Notes: generated by a model not told the origin, from the letters alone. 64,000 nucleotides of DNA from Mesorhizobium_K quangtriensis (GCF_040081925.1 NZ_JBEBMF010000001.1:620001-684000), one strand, 5' to 3'. Positions 36,915 through 46,608 are shown, counted from the stretch's first letter. Numbers and translations are program-made.

Positions 36915-37406
36915 ATGGTTCTGGGAATGACGCTTACCGCCTACACGATCCTGCATGTCGTCCTCAGCATCATCGGCATCGCCACCGGCCTTGTCGCCGT
37001 CGGCGGCCTGCTTGCCGGCCACCGGCTGAGTATCACGACGGCGATCTTCCTGATCACCACGCTGGCGACGACGCTCGGTGGCTTTCTCTTCCCGTATAAC
37101 GGCTTCACGCCTGCAATCGGTGTCGGCATCGTGTCGACTATCGTCCTGCTGATTGCGATCGCGGCGCGGTACGTATTTCGCCTGCGTGGAGCGTGGCGGT
37201 GGGTCTATGTCGGCACGGCGGTGCTCGCGCTCTACCTCAACGCCTTCGTGCTGGTGGTGCAGTCTTTCTTGAAGGTGCCTGCGCTGAACGTCTATGCACC
37301 CACAGGATCGGAGACGCCCTTCGCGGTCACGCAAGGCATCGTACTCGCCGTTTTTATCGTGCTCGGCATCGTGTCGATCTGGCGGTTCAGGCCGGCAACC
37401 GCCTGA
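36915..37406 (+). CDS. Small multi-pass membrane protein of unknown function
   Basis: This is a 163-residue protein with about four to five hydrophobic segments (VVLSIIGIATGLVAVGGLLA, FLITTLATTLGGFLFP and others) and no charged motif that would suggest a function. A GAGGGAG ribosome-binding site precedes the ATG. I do not recognise the family with confidence; similar hypothetical proteins occur in proteobacteria. Confidence 0.75.
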   Translation: MVLGMTLTAYTILHVVLSIIGIATGLVAVGGLLAGHRLSITTAIFLITTLATTLGGFLFPYNGFTPAIGVGIVSTIVLLIAIAARYVFRLRGAWRWVYVGTAVLALYLNAFVLVVQSFLKVPALNVYAPTGSETPFAVTQGIVLAVFIVLGIVSIWRFRPATA

Positions 37407-37436
37407 CGGTTCCCGGCCTGCCCGGCGAAGAACGGT

Positions 37437-38414
37437 CTAGCTGCCCAGCCCCTCGAACAGGATAGTGGACAAGTACCGTTCGGCGAAGGACGGGATGACG
37501 ACAACCATGTCCTTGCCGGCATTTTCCGGCCGCGAGCCGACGACGATCGCCGCCTGTAGCGCAGCGCCCGAAGAGATGCCGACCGGCACGCCTTCGAGGC
37601 GGGCGACGAGGCGCGCATTGGCGACCGCGTCGTCATTGGAGACCTTGACGATCTCGTCATAGACGGTGGTGTCGAGGATTTTTGGTGCGAAGCCAGCGCC
37701 GATGCCCTGGATCTTGTGCGGGCCGGGCTGGCCGCCCGACAGGACCGGCGAGGCTTCCGGCTCCACGGCGACGACATGCACGGAGGGCTTGCGCTGCTTC
37801 AGCACCTGGCCGACGCCGGTGATGGTGCCGCCGGTGCCGATGCCGGCGATGAAGATGTCGACCTTGCCGGCGGTGTCGTTCCAGATCTCCTCTGCGGTCG
37901 TGCGGCGATGAATCTCCGGATTGGCAGGGCTCTCGAACTGCTGCGGAATAACGGCGCCCGGAATGGACTGGGCAAGCTCGTTGGCCTTGGCGATGGCGCC
38001 CTTCATGCCCATCGGGCCTTCAGTGAGCACCAATTCCGCACCGAGCAGCATCAGCATCTTGCGGCGTTCGAGCGACATGGTCTCCGGCATGGTGAGGATG
38101 AGCTTGTAGCCCTTGGCGGCCGCCGCGAAGGCGAGCGCGATGCCGGTGTTGCCCGAGGTTGGCTCGATCAACGTGTTCTTGCCGGGTGCGATCCTGCCAT
38201 CGGCTTCCAGCGCCTCGATCATGGCGACGCCGATGCGGTCCTTGACGCTGGCAATGGGGTTGAAGAACTCCAGCTTGGCCATAAGGTTGGCGACGATGCC
38301 CTTTTCGGCCGCAAACTTGTCGAGCCTGACCAGCGGCGTGTCGCCAATCGTCTCGGTGATGGAATTGTAGACGCGACCGCGGCCGGGAACGTGAGTGGTG
38401 ACGGGCTTGTTCAT
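37437..38414 (-). CDS. cysK: Cysteine synthase A (O-acetylserine sulfhydrylase)
   Basis: This is a 325-residue PLP enzyme that makes cysteine from O-acetylserine and sulfide. The PLP lysine is in the segment NPIASVKDRIGVAMIE. The substrate loop is EPTSGNTGIALAFAA, and the phosphate-binding glycines are GIGTGGTITGVG. ETIGDTPLVRLDKF is the standard N-terminal motif. Length and motifs favour CysK over CysM. Confidence 0.95.
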   Translation of the reverse strand: MNKPVTTHVPGRGRVYNSITETIGDTPLVRLDKFAAEKGIVANLMAKLEFFNPIASVKDRIGVAMIEALEADGRIAPGKNTLIEPTSGNTGIALAFAAAAKGYKLILTMPETMSLERRKMLMLLGAELVLTEGPMGMKGAIAKANELAQSIPGAVIPQQFESPANPEIHRRTTAEEIWNDTAGKVDIFIAGIGTGGTITGVGQVLKQRKPSVHVVAVEPEASPVLSGGQPGPHKIQGIGAGFAPKILDTTVYDEIVKVSNDDAVANARLVARLEGVPVGISSGAALQAAIVVGSRPENAGKDMVVVIPSFAERYLSTILFEGLGS

Positions 38415-38493
38415 CGAAAGCTCTCCTCTTCGCGGGCGAAGATAGAACTTCGGATCGGGAAATCCGAGCGAAAATCTTGCTTTTTTGCGTGAT

Positions 38494-39111
38494 CTATTGC
38501 CGCGTCGCGATCGCCGCAGCCGCGCCAGCCATGAAGGCGGCGGCGGTTCTGCTCAAACCCTTCAGCGCGCGCGGCGTTTTCAGGAACCAGCGCGCCCGCG
38601 CCGCCAGCACGAGATAGGGCAAAAGCACGACGAGCAGCACGGCGATGGTGAGCAGCACCAGAATGCCGTAGTCCGCCACCGTTATGGTGCGCAGGTCGAC
38701 GATGGTCGGCGTGATGGCGAGGTAGAAGATCATCGTCTTCGGATTGCCGAGCGTCAGCGTCAGCCCGGCAAGGAAGTTGCTCAGGAAGCCGCTCTTCGCC
38801 TTGCGCGCCTCGATGCTTTCAGGCGTGATGCCCTTCGTCCAGAAGGTCCAGGCGAGATAGCCGAGCCAGGCAACGCCCAGCCATTTGACGACAAGAAAGA
38901 CCGTTCCGAAGGTCTGTGCCACGAGGGCAAGCCCGAGCACCACCGCCGTCAGGTAGACAAGGTCGCCAAGGATGAGGCCGAGCGACATGTAGAGCGACGA
39001 ACGGAAGCCGGAGCCGAGCGCGCGGGCGACCAGCGCGGTTATGCCGGGGCCGGGAATGGCGGCTGCAACGGCTAGGGCGCCGCAATAGGCGATGAAACCG
39101 GCAAGGGTCAT
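38494..39111 (-). CDS. LysE family amino-acid exporter
   Basis: This is a 205-residue protein with six predicted membrane helices and the LysE/RhtB motif near the N-terminus (AAAIPGPGITALVARALGSG, GPG motif). FLSNFLAGLTLTLGNPKTMIFYLA is the conserved loop before helix 4 (NPK). The exported substrate (threonine, homoserine, lysine, etc.) is not predictable. Confidence 0.9.
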   Translation of the reverse strand: MTLAGFIAYCGALAVAAAIPGPGITALVARALGSGFRSSLYMSLGLILGDLVYLTAVVLGLALVAQTFGTVFLVVKWLGVAWLGYLAWTFWTKGITPESIEARKAKSGFLSNFLAGLTLTLGNPKTMIFYLAITPTIVDLRTITVADYGILVLLTIAVLLVVLLPYLVLAARARWFLKTPRALKGLSRTAAAFMAGAAAAIATRQ

Positions 39112-39285
39112 GGAGGTCGTCCGTGAAATTCGGCTCTGCCGATATCAGATGCGGAGCGCGTATTCACGCGAATTGACGTGATCGATGCATCAGCGTCTTT
39201 GATGGGCGTCTTGCCTGTCGACAAACTGGCTTTGTCCGTGTATCGGGCACGTCCCTTCCGTTCCGCCACATATGAGGAAACTGCC

Positions 39286-40542
39286 ATGCGCCCGTTTTTC
39301 GGCGGCATCGATTTCGGCACGTCCAATTCTACGGTCGGCGTCATCGAAGGCGGCCGGCCTCGGCTGACGCCGCTCGAACAGGGCCACGTCACGCTTCCCA
39401 GCGCGATCTTTTTCAACTTTGAGAACAACGGCGTGCTCTTCGGCCGCAACGCCATCACGCACTATGCAGACGACGTGGAAGGCCGCCTGATGCGCGCGCT
39501 GAAAAGCGTGCTCGGCAGTTCGCTGGTGCATGAGAAGACACGGTTGAAGGCGCGCTCGGTCACCTTTATCGATATCGTCGGCATGTTCATCGGCCACCTC
39601 AAGGGCAGGCTGGACAGCCATGCGGGTGAGGATGTGGATACTGTCGTGCTCGGACGCCCGGTTCAATTCGTGGACGACGATGCCGAAGCAGACATGGCTG
39701 CACAGGACGAACTGGAGAAGGCGGCACGCGCCCAAGGGTTCAGGAATATCGCCTTCCAGTTCGAGCCGATCGCCGCGGCGCTCGACTACGAGCAGGGCGT
39801 GACGGCCGAGGAACTGGCGCTGATCGTGGACATGGGCGGCGGCACGTCGGACTTTTCCGTCGTGCGCGTGTCGCCTGAAAGGGCGAAGGCGGCCGACCGC
39901 AAGGCCGATATCCTTGCCAATCGCGGCATCCACATCGGCGGTACCGATTTCGACCGCTTGCTCAGCCTGCAGCATGTCATGCCGGAACTCGGCTATCTGT
40001 CGGCCACGAAGGACGGCAAGCGCAACCTGCCGGCCGGCTATTTCGTCGACCTCGCGACGTGGCAGCGCATCAACCTGCTCTATACGGCCAAGGCGATGTC
40101 TGACCTGCGCCAAATCCGCTATGAAGCGTCGCGGCAGGACCTGGTGGATCGGTTGATCGCGGTGGTCGAGCATCGGTACGGCCACGCGCTGGCGACGCTG
40201 GTGGAGCGGGCCAAGATCGAGCTGACCGACCGGAGCGAGGCGACGGTGGCGGTTCGCTTGCCGGGAGCCTCGTTCGAGGCGGTCATCAGCCGCGCCGGGT
40301 TGGAGGAGACGATCCATGCCGACATCGACAGCGTCACGGCGACGGTGGCGCGAACGATCGCGGACGCGGGCCTTCGGACGGACGATATAACCGCCGTGTT
40401 CCTGACCGGCGGCTCAACTGCGGTGCCGCTGGCACGCCGGAGCATCCTGTCGCTGGTGCCGCAGGCAAAGGTGGTGGAAGGCGACGTGTTCGGCTCAGTC
40501 GGGCTGGGCCTGGCGCTCGACGCGCAGAAAAAGTTCGGATGA
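39286..40542 (+). CDS. Hsp70 family protein (YegD-like)
   Basis: This is a 418-residue actin-fold ATPase. FFGGIDFGTSNSTVGV is the phosphate 1 loop, IVDMGGGTSDFSVVRV is phosphate 2 and AVFLTGGSTAVPLARRSI is the adenosine motif. The protein ends directly after the nucleotide-binding domain, so the peptide-binding domain of DnaK is absent, as in E. coli YegD. The ATG at 39286 follows TGAGGAAA. It is not near dnaK or grpE here. Confidence 0.9.
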   Translation: MRPFFGGIDFGTSNSTVGVIEGGRPRLTPLEQGHVTLPSAIFFNFENNGVLFGRNAITHYADDVEGRLMRALKSVLGSSLVHEKTRLKARSVTFIDIVGMFIGHLKGRLDSHAGEDVDTVVLGRPVQFVDDDAEADMAAQDELEKAARAQGFRNIAFQFEPIAAALDYEQGVTAEELALIVDMGGGTSDFSVVRVSPERAKAADRKADILANRGIHIGGTDFDRLLSLQHVMPELGYLSATKDGKRNLPAGYFVDLATWQRINLLYTAKAMSDLRQIRYEASRQDLVDRLIAVVEHRYGHALATLVERAKIELTDRSEATVAVRLPGASFEAVISRAGLEETIHADIDSVTATVARTIADAGLRTDDITAVFLTGGSTAVPLARRSILSLVPQAKVVEGDVFGSVGLGLALDAQKKFG

Positions 40543-42042
40543 TTACGGCGTCGCTGCCGCACGTTCGGTAATGAACTGCTTTATCCGCTCGGCCATGAAC
40601 GGGTGAAACGGGTTCCAGCGCTGGCGCGTCATCATGGTCGGCGGGATGGACAGCGTGTTGTTCTCGCCGTGCAGCGCCAGCCGTCCGAGCCTGATGCCGG
40701 GGTTCTCGGAATTGGGGTCTTCGCCATAGAGCGGATCCTCCTCCGAAAAGGGCAGCGCGATGTGCGACAGCGAATAGATATCGTCAGGCCACGACAGACC
40801 GAGTTCAGTCGTAGTGGCGGTCTCTGTGCCGGCTGAGCGGCTGCGCAGGACCGCGTCGAAGCTGGTCGCGTTGCGGTTGGTGACGATATCGACGGAATAG
40901 GCTCGCGGAGGCCCGGCGACGAGACGCTCGGTCTCTATCGACCGGCGAAGCAGGCCTTCGGCCTCGTAAAAGCGGTTGACGTCGAACACCACCAGATCAT
41001 GCTGTCCCGACGGCAGCCGGTCGAACAGATTGGTGACGACGGCGTTGGCGATGACCGTGGCGTCGGCCGCCGACTGGAAGGCAAGGATCGGTGCGACCTC
41101 GCCCAGTCGGCCAGTCTGCGCCAGCCTGTTAAGTCCAAGCTGGACCTTCTGTGTCATCTGCCAAGCCTGCTCGCCCGCGTTGACGGCGAAGGAATTGTAT
41201 TTGTACGGGTCGAACTCGGGCAGCACCGACGACCAGGCGAGCTTTTCGAGGCCGAGGAGGTCGCTGACGCGGGCCTGCCAGTTCGAATAGGCGGCGGCGC
41301 GGGTTATGCCAATCTCCGGCTACATCAGGACGAGGCCGGCGGGAACGGGCAGGGTCGGGTCCTCGATCGCCTCGATGTCGTAGTTGAGCGCCAGGGCCGC
41401 GCCGTTGGAATAGCCGATGATGAAGATCGGCTTGTCGCCCAGCACCTCCTTCATGTGCCGCATGGCGAGGCGGACAGCGGCGGTCATGTCGTCGGCGACC
41501 GTGTATTTGAGCGCGGAGGGCGCGGTCCCGTGGCCGGGTATGCGCAAGCCGACCACATGGGCGCCGGCGTCGCGCATCATGGCGCCGAAACCACGCAGGC
41601 TGTAGGGGCTGTCCGAATAGCCGTGCAGCATGAGCACGCCGAAGGGCGCGGTGCTGTCGCCATACTCGAAGGTGTGGTTCCAGTTGGGCGTCCAGATTCC
41701 AGGATCGGAGCGGCTGCCGGTGGTGTAGCGGTTGAAGAAGGAGCGCTCGGCCTCCGGGACCTTGTCGTAGACCTCGGTCTTGAGCTCGGCGAACAGCGCG
41801 TCCTCCAGCTCCAGATATTCGCGGAAGGTCGAGATATTGGATTTCGCCGTGAATTCGCCGTCGAGGTCGGCCTTGTGCCAGACCGACAGGTCCGGCTGCG
41901 CGTTCATGTAAAGGATACCGGCGACGGCGATGGCGATGACCGCGCCGGAAACGAACAGCACGATCGCGTAGGAGGTCAGCAGGAGATAGCGCCAGATACG
42001 GCGCCTCACGCGCGGCGGAAGTTCGTCGATGACGTTGCTCAT
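40543..42042 (-). pseudogene. Alpha/beta hydrolase (lipase-like), split by an in-frame amber codon
   Basis: The 499-codon reading frame is continuous except for TAG at 41322-41320 (codon 241). The N-terminal part has a membrane anchor (about residues 18-45), the oxyanion region LMLHGYSDSPYSLRGFG and the nucleophile elbow GYSNGAAL. After the stop the same frame continues PEIGITRAAAYSNWQARVSD and then LEKLAWSSVLPEFDPYKYNS, with FQSAADATV (probable acid residue) and SHIALPF (probable histidine). The stop therefore separates the nucleophile from the other two catalytic residues. A TCG to TAG change fits the family reading 'VLxSPxIGI'. It could be a recent mutation or a sequencing error. It is downstream of hrcA and the 65-residue gene. 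Confidence 0.88.
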
Positions 42043-42087
42043 CGGGCGGTCAGGCTTGCTTGCGGGCGGGGGCGGGGAGATGCGCGA

Positions 42088-42285
42088 TCACGTCGCGCTC
42101 CCCGGAAACCGGTCCTCGAGCTGTTTCTCCAGTTCGATCAGGTCTTCGGGCAGCGGCATGCCCATGGCGCGCAACTCGTTGAGTTTTTCGCGCACCTGTT
42201 CGAGCAATTCATGCTCGTCCTCTGGCTGGTTGACCATCTCCTGCAGCAGCAGGCTGATCTCGGCCTTGATATCTTCGAATGCCAT
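42088..42285 (-). CDS. Small conserved acidic protein of unknown function
   Basis: This is a 65-residue protein: MAFEDIKAEISLLLQEMVNQ followed by a helical, Glu/Leu-rich stretch and LPEDLIELEKQLEDRF at the end. It looks like a short helical hairpin or coiled coil. GGAGGGG precedes the start on its strand. It lies 52 bp after hrcA in the same direction. Similar small proteins are annotated as hypothetical in rhizobia. Confidence 0.75.
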   Translation of the reverse strand: MAFEDIKAEISLLLQEMVNQPEDEHELLEQVREKLNELRAMGMPLPEDLIELEKQLEDRFPGSAT

Positions 42286-42337
42286 TCTGTCGCCCCTCCG
42301 ACGAGAAAGGCAGACTACATCAGGCTTGCGCCTGCCG

Positions 42338-43408
42338 CTAGCGCAGCATGCGAGAGATGAGCTGGGCGGTGTAGTCGACCATCGGCACGATGCGCGCGTA
42401 GTTGAGCCGGGTCGGGCCGATGACGCCGAGCGCGCCGATGACGCGCGCGTCCTTGTCGCGGTAGGGCGCGACGACGAGGGATGAGCCGGAAAGCGAGAAA
42501 AGCTTGTTCTCCGAGCCGATGAAGATGCGCACGCCCGAGCCTTCCTCGGCGAGGCCGAGAAGCTGGACGAGGCCTTCCTGCGTCTCGAGATCCTCGAAGA
42601 GGCGGCGCAGCAGCTCGATGTCAGCCTGCGCGGTGATGTTTTCCAGAAGGTTGGCGCGGCCGCGCACGATGAGGCGCGATGGCAGCCCGCCCTCCGTGCC
42701 GGCCCAGACGGCGAGGCCCCTCTCGACCAGATCCTGCGAAAGTGTGTCGAGCGCGGCGCGGGTTTCTTCCTGGATGCGCGCGATCTCGGTCTTGGCCTCG
42801 GCGAGCGTGCGGCCACGGATATGGGCGTTGAGGAAGTTCGATGCTTCGTGCAACTGCGAGACTGTAACGCCTGCCGGCAGATCGATGACGCGGTTTTCCA
42901 CGTCGCCGTTCTGGGAAACGAGGACGACAAGCGCGCGCGCCGGTTCGAGCTGGATGAACTCGATATGCTTGAGCGCGACCTCGTTGTTGGCGGTCAGCAC
43001 GAGGCCCGCGCCGCGCGACATGCCCGAAAGCAACGAACTGGCCTCGGTCAGCATCTGTTCGAGGCTGGCGCTGTTGCCGGAAGCCTTGACCTGCGCCTCG
43101 ATGACCCGGCGCTCTTCCTCCGACAGGTCGCCGATCTCCATGAAGGAATCGACGAAGAAGCGCAGACCCTGCTGGGTTGGCAGGCGGCCGGCCGAGATGT
43201 GCGGCGCGTAGACGAGGCCGAGCTGTTCGAGGTCGCTCATCACGTTGCGTACGGTGGCCGGCGACAGCGAGGAGGGCATCATGCGAGACAGGTTGCGCGA
43301 GCCGACCGGCTCGCCGTCACGCAGGTAGGATTCGACGATGCGCCGGAAGATGTCGCGCGAGCGCATGTCCAGCATCTGCAGATTCTGATCGAGGACTGCT
43401 TTTGTCAT
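42338..43408 (-). CDS. hrcA: Heat-inducible transcription repressor HrcA
   Basis: This is a 356-residue repressor of chaperone genes that binds CIRCE operators. The winged-helix N-terminus is RDIFRRIVESYLRDGEPVGS, then PSSLSPATVRNVMSDLEQLG. The GAF-like C-terminal domain includes LVVAPYRDKDARVIGALGVI and ARIVPMVDYTAQLIS. The ATG at 43408 (MTKAVLDQNLQML) agrees with relatives. It is divergent from rph, the usual alphaproteobacterial arrangement, but grpE does not follow. Confidence 0.96.
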   Translation of the reverse strand: MTKAVLDQNLQMLDMRSRDIFRRIVESYLRDGEPVGSRNLSRMMPSSLSPATVRNVMSDLEQLGLVYAPHISAGRLPTQQGLRFFVDSFMEIGDLSEEERRVIEAQVKASGNSASLEQMLTEASSLLSGMSRGAGLVLTANNEVALKHIEFIQLEPARALVVLVSQNGDVENRVIDLPAGVTVSQLHEASNFLNAHIRGRTLAEAKTEIARIQEETRAALDTLSQDLVERGLAVWAGTEGGLPSRLIVRGRANLLENITAQADIELLRRLFEDLETQEGLVQLLGLAEEGSGVRIFIGSENKLFSLSGSSLVVAPYRDKDARVIGALGVIGPTRLNYARIVPMVDYTAQLISRMLR

Positions 43409-43433
43409 CGCGTCCGAAACCTCCAAGGTCCAA

Positions 43434-43462
43434 GATATAGACAGCCTGTGCCGGAACGCAAA
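43434..43462 (-). promoter_or_regulatory. Candidate hrcA promoter
   Basis: On the minus strand TTTGCG (43462-43457) and TATATC (43439-43434) are 17 bp apart, about 25 bp before the hrcA start. I found no CIRCE-type TTAGCACTC/GAGTGCTAA repeat in the hrcA-rph gap, so autoregulation through CIRCE is not supported here. Confidence 0.4.
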
Positions 43463-43577
43463 GTGTTGGCTAAGCATGCCGTGTGGGTAAGGTGGACGGG
43501 CAGGCTTTTCCTTTGCGCTGGTGGAAGTGGAGGGCTAAAAGCCGCCAAACAGAGATTCCAGCGGGGAAGTGCCCTTC

Positions 43578-44294
43578 ATGCGTCCATCCAAGCGCCAATT
43601 CGACGAAATGCGCGCCGTTTCCTTCGAACGTAACGTCTCCAAGCATGCTGAAGGCTCGTGTCTCGTGAAGTTCGGCGACACCCATGTGCTGTGCACGGCA
43701 AGCCTGGAGGAGAAGGTGCCGGGCTGGATGCGCAATTCCGGCAAGGGCTGGGTGACCGCGGAATACGGCATGCTGCCGCGCTCGACCGGCGACCGCATGC
43801 GCCGCGAGGCATCATCCGGCAAGCAGGGTGGCCGCACGCTGGAGATCCAGCGCCTGATTGGCCGATCCCTGCGCGCCGTCGTGGACCTGCAGGCGCTGGG
43901 CGAGCAGCAGATCACCATCGACTGCGATGTGATACAGGCCGATGGCGGCACGCGCACGGCGTCGATTACTGGCGGCTGGGTCGCGCTCTACGATTGCCTG
44001 CGCTGGATGGAGGCGCGCCAGATGGTGAGCGTACAGAAGGTGCTGCGCGACCACGTGGCGGCGATCTCCTGCGGCATCCATGACGGGCAGCCTGTGCTCG
44101 ACCTCGACTATGTCGAGGATTCGTCCGCCGGTACCGACGCGAATTTCGTCATGACCGGCAAGGGCGGCATCGTCGAGGTGCAGGGCACGGCGGAAGGCGT
44201 ACCGTTCAGCGAGGCGGAGTTCCTGTCGCTGATGGAGCTTGCCAAGAAGGGTATTTCGCGGCTGGTCAGCCTGCAGCAGATGGCGGTGGCCTGA
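43578..44294 (+). CDS. rph: Ribonuclease PH
   Basis: This is a 238-residue phosphorolytic 3'-5' exoribonuclease that trims tRNA 3' ends. RPSKRQFDEMRAVSFERNVS, HAEGSCLVKFGDTHVLCTAS, TAEYGMLPRSTGDRM and LDLDYVEDSSAGTDANFVMT are all diagnostic. The ATG at 43578 gives MRPSKRQ; an ATG 9 nt earlier is less typical. It heads a same-strand series: VOC protein, rdgB and hemW. Confidence 0.97.
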   Translation: MRPSKRQFDEMRAVSFERNVSKHAEGSCLVKFGDTHVLCTASLEEKVPGWMRNSGKGWVTAEYGMLPRSTGDRMRREASSGKQGGRTLEIQRLIGRSLRAVVDLQALGEQQITIDCDVIQADGGTRTASITGGWVALYDCLRWMEARQMVSVQKVLRDHVAAISCGIHDGQPVLDLDYVEDSSAGTDANFVMTGKGGIVEVQGTAEGVPFSEAEFLSLMELAKKGISRLVSLQQMAVA

Positions 44295-44299
44295 GCGAC

Positions 44300-44710
44300 A
44301 TGAAACCGTCCGCCATCCTCGAATCGGCGCTTTATGTGACCGACCTCGATGCGGCGGAGGCGTTCTATCGCGATGTGATCGGGCTCGAGCGGATCGCGAA
44401 GGTGGACGGCCGTCATGTCTTTTTCCGTTGCGGGCAGGGCATCCTGCTGCTGTTCGACGCGGAGGCGACACGGCACGCACCGCCGCCGGATGCGAAGCTG
44501 CCGGTGCCGCCGCATGGGACTGTCGGCCAGGGACATCTCTGCTTCGCAGCGACTGCGGCGGAGATCGAAGCTTGGAAGGCGACATTGGAGGCGCATGGCG
44601 TCGCCATCGAGGCTGATTTCGAATGGCCGTCGGGAGGTAGATCGATCTATTTTCGCGATCCGTCCGGCAATTCGATCGAGTTCGCCGAACCGAGAATATG
44701 GGGACTGTGA
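44300..44710 (+). CDS. VOC family (glyoxalase/bleomycin-resistance fold) protein
   Basis: This is a 136-residue protein with two beta-alpha-beta-beta-beta modules. ESALYVTDLDAAEAFYRDVI is module 1 and HLCFAATAAEIEAWKATLEAH begins module 2. The C-terminal RSIYFRDPSGNSIEFAEPRI carries the usual glutamate metal ligand. The substrate is unknown. It starts 5 nt after rph and overlaps rdgB by TGATG, so it is part of that operon. Confidence 0.9.
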   Translation: MKPSAILESALYVTDLDAAEAFYRDVIGLERIAKVDGRHVFFRCGQGILLLFDAEATRHAPPPDAKLPVPPHGTVGQGHLCFAATAAEIEAWKATLEAHGVAIEADFEWPSGGRSIYFRDPSGNSIEFAEPRIWGL

Positions 44711-45357
44711 TGCGCGCGCTCGAAGGCAAGAGAATCGTCGTGGCGAGCCATAATGCCGGCAAGCTGAGGGAGTTTGCCGACCTGATGGGACCTTTCGGGC
44801 TCGAGGCGAAGTCGGCCAAGGAATATGGTTTGCCGGAGCCCGACGAGACCGGCACGACCTTCGAGGAAAACGCCTATATCAAGGCTTTTGCCGCGGCCAA
44901 CGCCACCGGCCTGCCAGCGCTGTCGGACGATTCGGGACTGGTGATCGACGCGCTTGACGGGCAGCCCGGCGTCTACACGGCAAACTGGGCAGAACTGCCT
45001 GATGGCACCCGCGATTTCGGCATGGCCATGCAGAGGGCCGAGGTAGCGATGCAGGAAGTCGGCGCCACGGAGCCCGCACAGCGTACCGGCCGCTTCGTGG
45101 CCGTGATCTGCCTCGCATGGCCCGATGGCGAGGCAGAATATTTCCGCGGTGAGGCGGAAGGCACGCTGGTCTGGCCGCCGCGGGGCGAAAGCGGCTTCGG
45201 CTACGATCCGGTGTTCCTGCCGGAGGGGCACATGCGTACCTTCGGCGAGATGACGGCCGAGGAGAAGCATGGCTGGAAGCCGGGACAGGCGCAGGCCCTG
45301 TCGCACCGGGCGCGGGCGTTCCAGAAGTTTGCCCGCGCCAAGCTCGGATCGGCATAA
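44710..45357 (+). CDS. rdgB: XTP/dITP diphosphatase (non-canonical purine NTP pyrophosphatase, RdgB/HAM1)
   Basis: This is a 215-residue house-cleaning enzyme that hydrolyses dITP and XTP to monophosphates. Family motifs are IVVASHNAGKLREFADL (substrate loop), EPDETGTTFEENAYIKA (metal-binding acids), LSDDSGLVIDALDG and FGYDPVFLPEGHMRTFGEM. The ATG at 44710 overlaps the VOC stop. An in-frame ATG at 44698 inside the previous gene would add four residues. Confidence 0.95.
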   Translation: MRALEGKRIVVASHNAGKLREFADLMGPFGLEAKSAKEYGLPEPDETGTTFEENAYIKAFAAANATGLPALSDDSGLVIDALDGQPGVYTANWAELPDGTRDFGMAMQRAEVAMQEVGATEPAQRTGRFVAVICLAWPDGEAEYFRGEAEGTLVWPPRGESGFGYDPVFLPEGHMRTFGEMTAEEKHGWKPGQAQALSHRARAFQKFARAKLGSA

Positions 45358-45381
45358 GATCAGGATGGGCGGAAGAAGCGC

Positions 45382-46548
45382 GTGGCCGCGATGACGCACG
45401 ACAACGCACCCGGCTTCGGGGTCTACGTCCATTGGCCGTTCTGCGCGGCGAAGTGCCCCTATTGCGACTTCAACAGCCACGTCCGGCACCAGCCTGTGGA
45501 CCAGGAGCGGTTCGTGGCCGCCTTCGAGACTGAACTGGCGACGATGCGCGAACGTACTGGAGCGCGCACGGTCACGAGCATTTTCCTCGGCGGCGGTACG
45601 CCGTCGCTGATGAAGCCGGAGACGGTCGGCGCGGTGCTCGACGCGGTGGCACGAGAATGGGTTGTGCCTGACGGTATCGAGGTGACGCTGGAGGCGAATC
45701 CGTCCTCGGTCGAGGCCGAGCGGTTCCGCGGATACCGCGCGGCCGGTGTGAACCGCGTCTCGCTCGGCGTGCAGGCGCTGCACGACAGAGACCTGCGGTT
45801 CCTCGGCCGGCTTCACAATGTCGAGGAAGCGCTGGTCGCCATCGATCTCGCGCGCAAGACCTTCCCGCGTCTGTCCTTCGATCTGATCTACGCGCGGCCG
45901 GGCCAGACGCCGGAACAGTGGGAAGCGGAACTGAAGGAGGCGATCGGATATGCCGTTGACCACCTGTCGCTGTACCAACTCACCATCGAGGAAGGCACGC
46001 GGTTCCACGCGCTGCATGCTGCTGGCAAATTCGAGATTCCGGATGGCGACCTAGCGGCCGAACTTTATGCTGCGACACAGGAGGTGACGGCGGCGCGCGG
46101 CCTGCCGGCCTACGAGATTTCGAACCATGCCAAGCCGGGCGCGGAAAGCCGTCACAACCTGACTTACTGGCGCTACGGCGAGTATGTCGGGGTCGGGCCC
46201 GGCGCGCATGGACGGTTCGTCGAGAATGGCCGGCGCGTAGTCACGATTGCGGAGAAGATGCCCGAGACATGGGCGAATCTCGTCGAGGCGCGGGGTCATG
46301 GCGTGGTGGACGGCGAAGTGTTGACGCGCTCGGAAGAGGCCGACGAATTTCTGCTGATGGGACTCCGGTTGGCCGAGGGCATAGACCTGACGCGCTACGA
46401 GGCGCTGTCTGGACGGGGCTTTGCGCCGGGAAGGCTGTCTGTGCTGCAAGATGAGGGGCTGGTCGCACCGATCGGCAATTCGCGGTTGCGCGCGACGCCG
46501 TCCGGCATGATCGTGCTGGACGCAGTGGTCGCCGACTTGGCGCGCTGA
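45382..46548 (+). CDS. hemW: HemW-type radical SAM protein (heme chaperone, formerly HemN-like)
   Basis: This is a 388-residue radical SAM protein. The Fe-S cluster motif is CAAKCPYCDF (CxxxCxxC) and the SAM region is FLGGGTPSLM. The short N-terminus lacks the extra features of true coproporphyrinogen III oxidase HemN, and the position after rdgB is the classical HemW location. The start could be GTG 45382 (GGAAGA 9 nt before) or ATG 45391, three residues later. Confidence 0.93.
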   Translation: MAAMTHDNAPGFGVYVHWPFCAAKCPYCDFNSHVRHQPVDQERFVAAFETELATMRERTGARTVTSIFLGGGTPSLMKPETVGAVLDAVAREWVVPDGIEVTLEANPSSVEAERFRGYRAAGVNRVSLGVQALHDRDLRFLGRLHNVEEALVAIDLARKTFPRLSFDLIYARPGQTPEQWEAELKEAIGYAVDHLSLYQLTIEEGTRFHALHAAGKFEIPDGDLAAELYAATQEVTAARGLPAYEISNHAKPGAESRHNLTYWRYGEYVGVGPGAHGRFVENGRRVVTIAEKMPETWANLVEARGHGVVDGEVLTRSEEADEFLLMGLRLAEGIDLTRYEALSGRGFAPGRLSVLQDEGLVAPIGNSRLRATPSGMIVLDAVVADLAR

Positions 46549-46608
46549 CGAATGCGCCTGCCGTCGAGGCGGGCAATCTAGATGTCGAACCGACTCGCCA
46601 CCACTGAA

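Noticed and set aside
41227..41340. A frameshift as the cause of the split hydrolase
   Set aside because: Codon positions on both sides are in the same frame (starts differ by a multiple of 3), so the disruption is a nonsense codon and not an indel.
43409..43577. A CIRCE operator upstream of hrcA
   Set aside because: No TTAGCACTC-N9-GAGTGCTAA-like inverted repeat could be found in the gap.
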